A DNA stretch of 64,000 nucleotides. It comes from Chlorokybus atmophyticus. Taxonomy: Eukaryota > Streptophyta > Chlorokybophyceae > Chlorokybales > Chlorokybaceae. A program made the translations under genes and the position numbers. How positions within the stretch are numbered: the stretch's first letter is position 1; every line of letters starts with the position of its first letter. The notes beneath the pieces are model-generated. The model saw nothing but the letters and a program-made list of their open reading frames with translations. It was not told the DNA's origin and made no database searches. The stretch lies in assembly GCA_009103225.1 (NCBI GenBank), contig RHPI01003642.1:1045099-1109098 (forward strand), in the 5' to 3' direction. Below, piece by piece: positions 25,379 through 35,913 of the stretch.

Positions 25379-27617
25379 GTACGGAGCTTGTTGTGTGCGT
25401 CCAACACCGCAGCCAGCGCCGGCCTGCTCTCACCCTTGCCAGTGTCACGCCACGGCGGGGGCGGCGATGTTGGGAGGCTTCAGCCTGCATTGCGACTGCG
25501 GCACAGGCGCTTCTTCGCCCTTCAAGCAGCAGCACCATGGGTCTGCCGCTCTATAGCTTCGAGCTCTGACACTGCCCTGCTCTTGTCCAGCGCCGACAGC
25601 AGTGACGAACAAGACATCAGTAATGACGAGGAGGAGGATGACGAGGGAGATGGTGAGGCCAATGACGACGACAGTGACTATGACGACAGTCAGGACGAGG
25701 TGCGTGCACGACAGCTTTGGTTTAAGGCAGTTGATACTGCAGAGCAGCGAATTGCAGTAGCTCTGGGCGTCAAACATATGTCAGATGACCCAGCTGCCCT
25801 GTGCATGCATGATCACGATCTGCTGTCATGTTTACATGAGATACACAAGTCCACGCACAGTAGTATTTCCTGCACATTGCATACGTTGCCTTCCAACTGG
25901 GACTGTGTTTGTTAAGGCAGCCAAAGCTGTCCTCAAATGCCAAGCAGCTGGTGACAAGAAGCAGCAAGCTCTCAAGATGGCATTGCGCCGCAATGAACGT
26001 AAGAAAAAACCCAGGTGTGTAGTACTTCACGTGTAGCAATTGCGTGCGGTTCTCAGCTCACATTGAGTATCAACTTGAGCTGCATGCATCCACAAACAGG
26101 GCCTGTGAGTTCATTGTAGCGGCAATGGACTCTCCCGGACTGGAGGAGTATGGTACGCTCGCTCGTTTGTATGCGCACAAGCGGCTCCACATGGCAGCCG
26201 CACGCTTGCCCAAGATGATGCACGATAGAGGCATCACGCCCAACCGTGACGTGTACTACCATTGCCTTCGTGCGTGCGCACGTGCCGCCCGGCCGGCCGC
26301 AGCAGCTGCACTCCTTCAAGACATGCTGCACGTAAGCGAGTTTCTATTTGATTATTCGTTGGATATCGATATGAAGCTTTGTTGCATTGCAAACAGCATT
26401 GCAATGCAGGAACGAATGGTGGTTGGCGCACGCGAGTACAACACGCTGCTCAGAGCTGCTTCCAGAACGGATGACTATTCCATCCTCACACAGGTCGGAA
26501 TAATCAACCATCTTCTGATACCCTTATGCATTGGCCCATAAGATTGTTGACGATCGTTCACTTGCCTGGATGACATTGATGTATGCACCGCGTCACTCGG
26601 GTGCTTCTTACAGGCACTGGCAGCGGATACTTGGCTGCTGTTGATGTCCGGGCGAGGTCACCCCGTGCACGAGCTGATAGGTGGATGCCAAGCTGTCTCC
26701 CGCGTGATGCCTTGGTGGGAGAAGATGTGGCAGCAAGGCACAACCTTCCCGAAACCTAACCTGGAGTCTTACTGGTAAGTCTTCAATGCTCTATTGACAT
26801 GATGTACACTTGTTTTTAACTTACTGCAAGTTGTACAGCGTGATGATCGTTGCCTATGGCTTTGACGGTCACACCAAGCTGGCGGAGCGCATGTTCAATC
26901 GCATGATCATGGCCGGCATCAAGCCAAACCGCAGGGCTATGTTTGCGCTGATTGAAGCACAGACTCTTGCGGGTAAGTGCCAGTTCCGTTGTCGTGAGTA
27001 AACACTCACGTGCATTTACGTGTGCATAATATACACGTGCACTGGCATGTGCACAACCACACACATGGCTGCATCTGCCTGCGATACAAATCATGACGAG
27101 TTGTTGACTATGCCAGGCAACTTGGCTGGTGCCTTTGCTGCATGGGAATACGGCATATCCATCCGTAGTGTGGTGCCGCTTCCCCAAGTGGTATCGCAGC
27201 GCGACGGCATACTGAAGTGGGATCTGCACGGCTTTACACCCTTTGCTGCCTGCATTGCACTCCTGAAAGGACTACTGCGTTTGCATGCCAATCTGCAAGA
27301 CCCGACAGGTGTCGGCTGTGTTGGTACGCGAACAGTGAAGGACAGAGGATTGACTTTCGCGTGTTTCAGGAAGGACTGCATCTATCCAAGAGATACACAT
27401 TATTGTTGGAAGAGGACTTAGAAGCGAGAAGAGACTGCAACCCACATTAAAGACAGCGATTGTGCGCTTGGTCGACTTCTTACAACCAAGGCATGTTGCA
27501 GTGCGCTGGGGCGTAAGTGTTGCTGTGTGCTGCATTATAACCTGACATGTGACGCAGAAACGTTTCCTATGCTGGTTCTCAGTCCACAGCCTTCATCAGC
27601 AAGCGACCTATGCATAA
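25337..27617 (+). CDS. PPR-SMR protein, probably organellar
   Basis: Pentatricopeptide-repeat proteins with a C-terminal SMR domain act in RNA processing in chloroplasts or mitochondria. Nine exons: 25337-25699, 25917-26014, 26100-26331, 26410-26493, 26614-26774, 26839-26972, 27117-27308, 27370-27512, 27558-27617, giving 488 aa. The N-terminus (about 1-75) is Ala/Ser/Arg-rich like a transit peptide, followed by a strongly acidic stretch (S/D/E) up to about residue 120. PPR-like helices include RLPKMMHDRGITPNRDVYYH, LLQDML, and a clear repeat SVMIVAYGFDGHTKLAERMF..MIMAGIKPN. The SMR domain has WDLHGFTPFAACIALLKGLL (DLHG motif) and EIHIIVGRGLRSEKRLQPTL (the TGxG-type loop, here GRG). The last short exon is uncertain. 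A frame at about 27650-27930 (EYKIYANNDGCLVVKSGSLG) could be an alternative 3' end. The family is clear but the target RNA is unknown. Confidence 0.83.
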
Positions 27618-30069
27618 GCAGCCGTTACCAATCTCAGCGATGACATGTTGCTGCAGGCTGGAGTACAAGATATATGCAAACAATGATGGCTGTCTTGTAG
27701 TGAAGAGTGGTTCGCTTGGGCGCTGGGCCCAAACAGAGGGCCTACCTGCGCACATAAGTCAGCTGGAACAAGCTTCTACCCCAGTCACACAACAACTCAA
27801 TCAGAAGGAAGAAGCCCTGAGCAAACTTGACCCCGCTTTTGCAGGCAAGTCAACTCACAGTTTTCTTGTATGTAATACATGTACGCCTTTCCACCAGCAC
27901 TGTTGTATGTGTCTGACTTCTCATCAATGACGTCGTGCAGTGTTTTTACTACCGCCGTCATTATTAAAGCCACAGAAAAAGGGTAACAGAATCCTTCAAT
28001 TGGTCAACTTGCCGGAATGCTCGTAGCATGCATGCAGAACAGCAGCAGCCACGAGTCAATCAGACCTTCACCTGTGCACGACTGGGGCTTCCACTGCAAG
28101 CCAAGGTAAGCTTGTGATAAAGCTGCACCAAGTGTGTCACACAGCATGCATGCTTTCGCTTCAGTGGCAATGGTGCCGACATCAAGTCTCTTCTACTGTG
28201 CAGGTGGAGGACTTGTCTCTTGGCAACATCTAACATCACCTAGCAAAGGCATTGGCGGCAGTTCTCATTGCCTGCCTGCTTGGCCGAGCTGTGCAGCAGC
28301 AGCGTCACCAACATGTGTGCCTCCTCATGCGCTTCGCCTCACGCAATGCGGTGCAAGGAACTGTATTGCCTCGAAACTTCCTTGGCTTGCGCTAATAATG
28401 TACATGGTCATGCGGCATCACCTCGACTATGCTATGCTTGGTGAGTACTTTGAGAGTCGTGCGCACCTCGCGCTTGTTCATAACGAGATACGTAGGTTAT
28501 GATGACAATCTGTTGTCGCAAGCATCAAGTTTGGTGCGGTAAAGGTCACCATCTTTGCATAGGGTATAAATCGAAGGTCAACCAAGCAAACACAGGCTAT
28601 GCTCAAAGGCAAAGCATACACCGTAAGCAAGGCAAGGCAGGCAAAGCAAGCGAGAGACATATTTACAGTTACACTTGTGGCCACCACCGCACACTACACA
28701 AAGTGCTCTTATGTGCTGTGCAATGCAAGAATGGGTGAGGCAGATAGTAGCAGTCACCCATGCGACTGCATGGAGTTAATCAAGCCTTTACTTTTATGTC
28801 ATTACACAGCCATTGATCTATATTGTGACGTTGACCATGTGATACGTGACAAAATCAGTCATATGAACAAATGCCAGATTTTTCCGCATTGAGAAGTTGT
28901 GGATTGGTTGAAGCATGCATGCAAAGCATAAACATCACATTACATGGTACACGGCGTGCAAGTTTACACGCCACTAGTTCACATAATAGCAGCATGCGTG
29001 TCGTTCAAATTCCATTCGTAGTGCAAACTATAAAGCCTTTGTAATCTGCCATGCAATATATGTTGACAGAGTGTCAACTTGCGACATCTGAGGTTTGGTG
29101 TGTAGATATCAAGAACTTAACAAAACTGTAACACAATTACCATTTTGTAACATTGTATCATGAATTAAATAAATGAGTAGTAAGATTCAAGCTTACGGAT
29201 ACTTTCTTTCACACACCAGGAGTAGAATGCGTATAATTATACGCATATATATTTATAACAAGCATACTATAAGTTGCTGCAAAACCTTATATGTTGAATT
29301 CAATATAAAATTATACATTGGATTGTGTTTGCTCATGAACACAATCTATACAAACTACTCATATGCAAGCAACGTGCTGCTTGAGCAAAGATTTGCATGT
29401 TAACAATCGTTACATGACTATATCCGCGTCCCTGCAAGACGTCTTGCGATATTGCAACAATTAATTGATCGATGTATGGTGGTGGCCCCCTGCAGGAAGT
29501 CTCGCTTGCCCCAGCCCCTACTTGCATTGCACTTATAACGCATCTTCGTAATGTATTTGGGTTGTTGTTGCTTATGCCCCACCAAGTCTACATCTTGTTT
29601 TTACATTTCGCTTTGTTTCTTTACTAAAACCATGTGCATGTGTGGTTGCCTTCATTGTGCATGTCTGCTCTCATGCATGCATTAAAAAAAAACATTTACG
29701 TCCCAGATATGTGTATAAAAAAGACGGAGCGGTTGGGGTGCGACGTAGCGAGTTGTTGCATGTATAAAAGCAGCTGTGGACCACAAATTGAGCATACAAT
29801 GACAGACTATCAGTGCATATTATGCAATTCGGGTGCATGCAGTTCATGTTGCTTGCCCCCTCTGTGCTATTCTCGTGCATGCATAAAAGCAGCTATTGCT
29901 ATGGCCCATTGGGTCATGGAGCTGTATCACGACCATATTTGTGAGATCAATCCCCGTCTCGAAAACTAGGGGTGCGGCTGATTGGGCGCGAGGCGGGCGG
30001 CCGTCACCAGCGAGTCACCACACAAGAATTGTCAGTACAATCCATCAGTGCAGGCTGAGGCCTGCCATA
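27618..30069. other. Mostly AT-rich, no confident gene
   Basis: 27650-27930 may hold a further exon of the PPR-SMR gene. 28134-28502 has an open frame ending in LGEYFESRAHLALVHNEIRRL, without recognised homology. From 28.9 to 29.9 kb the DNA is AT-rich with short TA runs and no exon. Confidence 0.4.
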
Positions 30070-30495
30070 CGCCATCTCACCGTCACACCAGGCATACAAG
30101 GAGCGACGGACGGGACGTAGTGCAACAATGCAGCACAGCATATGGCGTCACTTAATAGAATATTGCTTGGTGTGCTAGCATACCGGATTATATGGCGCGA
30201 TATGCTCAACAGCATATGGATGGATATTACACATATGATATCATGCATGCAATGTGACCTGAACTCTGTTAACTCAGCGACGTCAATGATCACACGCCAT
30301 CTCACCGCCACAACAGGCATACAAGAAGCGACGGACGGGACGTAGCGCGATACTGTAGCACAGCATATCGCGTCACTTGATGAAATATCGTTTGGTGTGC
30401 AAGCATACGAGATTATATGGCGCGATATGCTCAAAAGCATATGGATGGTACACATTGCACACATATGGTATCATGTGCAATGTGATCTGAAGTAA
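30070..30495. repeat. 225-bp tandem repeat, two copies
   Basis: Copies start at 30070 and 30295 with CGCCATCTCACCG, followed by CAGGCATACAAG, GCGACGGACGGGACGTAG, ATTATATGGCGCGATATGCTCAA and CATATGGATGG. They diverge by scattered substitutions. Related CATATG/GCGCGATATG words continue to about 30.8 kb. Confidence 0.88.
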
Positions 30496-30933
30496 AAAAA
30501 AAATGATTTCCAATTCCGTTATATTAGCTGCGTTTATGTCACATTATGACTTTACTCATTCAACCAAGATCTCACGACAATTATGCAACATTGCACTATA
30601 CCAAGCCATATCACACCATATGGTATCACGGAGATCGATATGCGGCATATGATGTCATATGGCGTGTTATGGCAGAATGTCGCGCGACGTCGCTGGACAT
30701 CGCAAGTTCCCTGTGCGTCATTAAAACGGAGTTCAAGTCACATTATGGGTCTGTGCGTAATGTGTCCTGCGTATGATGGGATATCATACGCGCCCGCGCG
30801 ATATGGTTGACGACTACCACAGCCCGGAAACCAAGTCGCATGCAAGCTCCTCGACGGCAGTGACGCCAAGATTGTCGGGCGTAGCCGCTGCGTTGTTCCG
30901 TTGGTGCATTGCGTCGCTTAGTTACTCACGTCC

Positions 30934-33107
30934 ATGGCGGGTTCTCGATGTTTTGCCACCTTCGAAAATCACTTCGTCCGCTGCATCTACGGCTGCAACC
31001 TCACAGGCATATACAAAGGCTGGATCGCCAGAGAGGGAGTGCAAAACTTCAGGTCTCACCTTACTAGCGGTATCCACAAGGACGCCTTCAATGCATTAAC
31101 ACGCCAACAGCAAGACAACTTGCTGAAGTACTTGTTGGATCTGGTGAGTCCTGCATGCATGGCATGTATTGTTGTGCACGGGTCAAATGTCAAACTGCTC
31201 CACAGCCTGGGAGCCTAACAATGTGCAATGTTACTGGCAACTTACTTAAAGTGCATGTTGATGTCTGCACGATCGCACAGACGGAATTATGCGGAATCCA
31301 ATTGCAATTTTGTTTATGTACTTGTTGCCACTTAGGGTCGGGCTGCAGTGGCACAACACAACTTCAATCCTACTATCGGTGCCTTTATGTCAGTTGCTGG
31401 AACGTGGCCTTTGCAGCAAACAACCCCCCTGCCACCGTTGCTGCATGATGTTTTGCACCCTGTTGAAATTTTATACGATCCTTACCTCATCGAAGACACG
31501 AACGCCAGTGCCTTGATTGGTGCCAACAGATGTACGTGACTGCTTCGTGGTAACATCAGTTTCCATGCAGTGCATATATCCAAACAGGTTCTCGTGTGAC
31601 TCCGTCCAAGCGCCGTAAGAACTTGTCTATGGTGCCTGATACTCCCACCACGTCTCATGTCATTGACGCTGAAACAGGTGATCAATGTCATCGTTGCAGA
31701 GGTTCCAACCTGATCATGTCAGCTATATAAACGCAGGGGAAGCAATGCCGCGTTTGTCAACTCACCAATTTACACCTGAGCTTATGTGTGCTGCTATCGA
31801 CACTTTCATTGCCAACCTGCTTCGTGAAGTACAAAACAACACGTCGTCGTCTACAAAACGAAAGTACCAGTATTTAGTACCATTATTTAACACACACCAC
31901 TGATGGCATTGTTTGCAGATTTTAAACTGGTTGACGAGAACATAGCCCTTCGCGAGCGCAGCCTAAAGCAAGCAGAGCAGCTACGCCAAAGCCAGACACA
32001 GCCGGATCCCCAGATCGCTACAAAGTTGTCGAAAATAATCAGTGAAATTAATGGTCTGCGTGTAGGCCATGCTGCTGCAGAATAACGTTTTGCTGACATG
32101 GAGCGTGCATTACACAAAGAGCGTGCTGAGCACGCAAAAATGACAGAAAGCGTTAAAAACGCAGACGCAGCAATCATTGTGGGTTTACGCAAGCAGCTTA
32201 CAGAAGCTCAGCGCAGGGCCACACAGTTGCAGCAACACAATGAGCGTAACAATGCAAAATTGGCATGTTGGCAATGCCAGATTGGAGAAGCCAACCAGAC
32301 GATTGCTGCACACAAAAACAAAAGGGGTGTGTTCCTGCATTGTTAGATATTCCAACTGACTTGCTGTTGTAGATCTCAGAGTTGACAAGCGTCCTGCGTC
32401 TTTAAACGGCAAACTGGCGATTTTGTGAGCGCGTTGAACCCAGTGGCGTGCAGCTCAAGAGCTTCTAGTTGGAACCGGAAGTCAATAGCAAGGAGTTGTA
32501 CAGCTTAGCAAAGTACATGTTGAAAGAGATCGACCTTGACAAACAGGTACTGAACAATCACAGTTATTACATGTATAAACAAATGCAACACTTTAGTGTC
32601 CACTGGTTGGCGTACCAAGTATCGCTCCTCGATCGCAGAGATGTTAACAGGGAGCAGCAACTGCAACTTCACCAAACACTCTGGGAGAAGCTTTGTACCT
32701 ACCTCTGCACATTTGCCCCATTGCTGCGTGAAGCAGCAACAACTGAAGAAATGCAGCAACATGTGCGCCAGGACTACAAGGGCAAGCGCGTGGTAGACAG
32801 TGAAGACAACACATGCGGGATCTGCTGCGAGCAGAAGCTAGTGGAAGCGTCGCTACCAATGCCATGTTGCGGAGCTACGCTGTGTCGTCAGTGCTTGAAG
32901 AAGCTGCGCACAGGATCTCACTCTTAAGTTGAGTGTCCTTTTTGCCACTGCTTTTATATTATTTTTATGGATCGCCCACAACGTGGTGCAGCGTCCCCCG
33001 ATTTCCCTGTATATGAACTGAGCAGCAGTGACGATGATGAGGATGTTGATATACACAATACCGGTGCTGCTGGTGCTGGGCCTTCGCAGCCACCCCCCCC
33101 TGAGTAG
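30934..33107 (+). CDS. Orphan zinc-finger / coiled-coil / RING protein with in-frame TAA and TAG codons
   Basis: I do not recognise this gene as a known family. Exon 1 (30934-31143) has C-x3-C then NFRSHLTSGIH, a BED/C2H2-like zinc finger. Exon 2 (about 31336-31531) begins GRAAVAQHNFNPTIGAFMS. A short basic exon (TPSKRRKNLSM, about 31589) follows, and 31703-31869 is a poorly joined stretch. 31919-32328 is a coiled coil (ERSLKQAEQLRQSQTQ..). 32373 to 33104 ends with a RING-like finger (CGICCEQ..PCCGATLCRQCL..CPFC) and an acidic, proline-ended tail. Four in-frame stops break the last two exons: TAA 32083, TAA 32403, TAG 32466 and TAA 32925. The last lies between the third and fourth metal-ligand pairs of the RING. 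No TGA occurs and the frame never slips in these exons. It is either a nonsense-riddled pseudogene or a gene decoded differently. RING proteins usually act as ubiquitin ligases; that role is inferred only. Confidence 0.55.
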
Positions 33108-33873
33108 ACCTGTATCATGGAACCCGTTTTGCCCTTGTGTTAACATGACAAGCCNGTGCTCTGTTGATACCTGTATGGTTATGTTGTTATGGAACATGCT
33201 TGTACAACATCCACATGGCCGCACACATTGTGTTGTCACTGTGTGATATTTGCGATAGGCAGCATACGGATATTTCTTAATCTTCTGTGCATTTAACTAG
33301 GCTGGCAAGCAAAGTGGACATTGCTATCAATGCACACTGCATGTGCTACAACCATTTGTACATTTTTCTATTGCAGCGTCTGTTGTTAATGTGTATTAAG
33401 TATGAGTCATTGCCACAGTACAGTAACCAAGCTGTTGCACAGATTTGCAGCACCCAGAAGTTGAGTCGAGTGTCTCGCATTGCCATGCGTGTCAGCGACC
33501 CATAACATAGTGTACAGCACATAAAGGTTAAACACAGCGGGATAGTCGTTGCCAAGATCAAAGCTGCAAGGCGATCAGTGTATACACACATGCTAAAGCA
33601 CTGCAATTGTCTCCATCCACCTGTGTGGAAGGTGACGAATATGGAATCTCTCACACATACACTCCACTGCATACACTTACACCAAACACCACAGCATTCG
33701 TACATTTTATGAAGTTACACCAACACAGTTACACCTCTAATATGCACCCACCTGTATTATATCGATACCAAAGCATGGTGTCGCACAAACTGTCAAACAC
33801 ACATGGTGAACCCCACACAAACAATAGTTAGTTTCACGCCATTTTCTTGTTTTTACTGCCAAAACCGCTACCA
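33108..33873. other. Convergent spacer, no gene seen
   Basis: The strip lies between the RING gene and the GIY-YIG gene. No recognisable exon is present; one N is at 33155. Confidence 0.45.
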
Positions 33874-34191
33874 CTACGTCGGCGCCCAAAATGCTTTGAA
33901 CCTTGGGTTGCCTTCATTCATATTGTAACCTTTGCACCCACGAGAATTGTATTGGGCGATATACCTAGTTTCTAACCAATCTATTCGCGCCTTGTAAGGT
34001 TCTTCATCTAAAACTTTCAACCGCACTTGCTCTTCAAAAGGTTTACTGCTATGTAAGTCATGCAACATTTTCTTAGGCGGGTGTCTACGATGTTCCCCAT
34101 AACGTCGACATGGGTGGCTACTTTGACCGATATATACTTTCTGAGTTGCCACATGCGTAAACTTGTAGATGAACTTCGCACCTGTGTTCAT
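33874..34191 (-). CDS. GIY-YIG endonuclease domain protein
   Basis: The frame is a compact GIY-YIG nuclease fold of 105 aa from the ATG at 34191. FIYKFTH replaces the GIY strand and is followed by KVYIGQSSHPCRRYGEH, giving the YIG motif and the catalytic Arg with a nearby His. LETRYIAQYNSRGCKGYNMNEG then supplies the metal-binding Glu and the Asn motif. This nuclease family makes single-strand or double-strand DNA cuts and is found in homing endonucleases, Penelope-like retroelements and repair enzymes. The domain could be the C-terminus of the gene whose exons lie just upstream (34595-35328): the frame stays open before the ATG (..TSKRAQP). No reverse transcriptase was found nearby. The domain call is firm but its biological context is open. 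Confidence 0.72.
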   Translation of the reverse strand: MNTGAKFIYKFTHVATQKVYIGQSSHPCRRYGEHRRHPPKKMLHDLHSSKPFEEQVRLKVLDEEPYKARIDWLETRYIAQYNSRGCKGYNMNEGNPRFKAFWAPT

Positions 34192-34594
34192 GGGTTGCGC
34201 ACGTTTTGAGGTACGTGCAGAGGCCCTGATGTTGGTGTTGGCTTAATTGATGCTGTTTCTTGCTGCTGAGGATCGCTGGATCTTGTGAAACTCGTCTTAT
34301 ACCTGCAAAGAACAATGTTATGAATGCCGCAGTACACATCCGAGATTGATGTTGAACAATATTGACATACATGCGTAGCAGACGTAGAAGCAAGGAAACA
34401 GACAACGGGCAAAGGATAAGAAGCAAGGGAGACAATGAAAAAATAGAAGTGTAACAAAAGATGGAGTGATTGCATGGGTTCTGGCTTGATGTGTCCATTG
34501 TTGTTGGAACACTGCTCCGCCACCATAGCTCTCATGTCATCGCGTCATCTTGGCAAGCACAGTAATCCCATCATCAACTTGGATAACAACACAC

Positions 34595-35328
34595 CTCATT
34601 GGCAGCAACATTTGCTACTGGAGCTTCCCTTGGGTCAACTTTGTAAATTTGCTTAATGATTGTTTCTGCCTTTCCTTGCGATATGAAACGCGCTGTCTCC
34701 CGTTGCAAACTTTGCGAACGTGCACCAGCTCGAGCACATGTCAAACATCTATTAACTATAGGTGCTTTGGCCAATGATCCAGTGTCACATTAATATATAC
34801 CTGATTAGCGTAAATTGGCTTTGCATTATCAGGAAGATCTGGGTTGTCATTGCGCATCAGAGTGTCCCACAGCTTGTAGGTTACTTGGCGCTTCAGGTCA
34901 TCACAAATGTCGATGCCGAGCTTTCTGAGGTAGTAGATGCATGTTCCTGCACATACATGTATCAGTTAACACATGCACCACAGTGTGTAAGTGTACTTTA
35001 ACCGCCTCTCACCAGTTGCAATGGAGTCCCCGTGGTTAATGCGAAACTCTTGAGCTCTCGCTTTGGCAGGGCGAATTAACTTATTGGCCTCAAGCTTAGT
35101 GCACAGTCCCTCTAGCTTGTCGGGAGTGATACTTGCTGAGTCACATGCTACCTGTTGCTTTGCTGTCAGCGGACGACCAGGCGCATCACCTGCAGAGCTA
35201 CTGGTACGTGAACGCTTAGAGCCAGGTTTGTCATTGATAATTTGAGCGTGGAGCCTCTCGAACAATTCTTTCCCGTCAAAGTCCATGCTGTCAACCAGAT
35301 GCATTGTCAATGTAACGCTAGCCAACAT
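34595..35328 (-). CDS. Unidentified intron-containing gene upstream of GIY-YIG
   Basis: Two exons join in phase: 35328 (or the Met at 35286) to 35013, and 34946-34801. They read MDFDGKELFERLHAQII, a basic/serine patch (SKRSRTSSS), LTAKQQVACDS, then TCIYYLRKLGIDICDDLKRQ and VTYKLWDTLMRNDNPDLPDN. A third stretch, 34774-34595 (CLTCARAGA.., a C-x2-C pair), is not joined by an obvious splice. No family is recognised. It may form one transcript with the GIY-YIG frame, which lies on the same strand 400 bp downstream; that is inference. Confidence 0.42.
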
Positions 35329-35913
35329 GTTGACTCACAAAGTTCGAAACTAAACAGAGGCAAACTGAGCCACGTGTTACCTGTGTCTGGCTAAGATGAC
35401 AGTCTTCGACGATGGGCAGGTGATGCGACGGGCATGTATGCACAGTGCCCTGCAACTTGACATCTTATCTGGTATGTACATTTGTAGCAACGTTAAATAT
35501 ACTGCCAATGTATATCTGCGTGGCAAGGAAAAGGTCTGCATCGGCAGAGCACCACGTGCTAAGCCATGCGGCGATGCGATTGGTGAGAAGAGATGATGGG
35601 ATGGAGGAGATGATTGCATAGAAAGCATGGTTGGATGACGGGCGATACGGCAATCAACTGAATGTGCCATGTCATCAAATGTACAATGTGTACAGCGTGG
35701 TCATGAGATGCAATTCATGTTACGCGACATGGTTTAATATCGTCCAACAAGGAACCATATAATGCAATGTTGTGCAACATTGTTCATACATGCTCAAACA
35801 TCATGCGATATGCGTTGATATCAAACAACGTTGCGCAACATCGTACCATATCGCCAAAATGATGCACGACATATGTCACACTACTGCGCAACACTGACTG
35901 AACTTCCCTAATA
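35329..35913. other. No gene; GCGCAACAT/GATATG-rich DNA at the Helitron 3' side
   Basis: Palindromic words (TTGTGCAACATTG, GTTGCGCAAC, CGATATG) are frequent from 35.7 to 35.9 kb and resemble 40.13-40.24 kb, on the other side of the Helitron. I could not place a Helitron terminal hairpin or CTRR end. Confidence 0.4.

Noticed and set aside
33874-34191. Penelope-like retroelement
   Set aside because: GIY-YIG is present but no reverse transcriptase motif could be found on either side.
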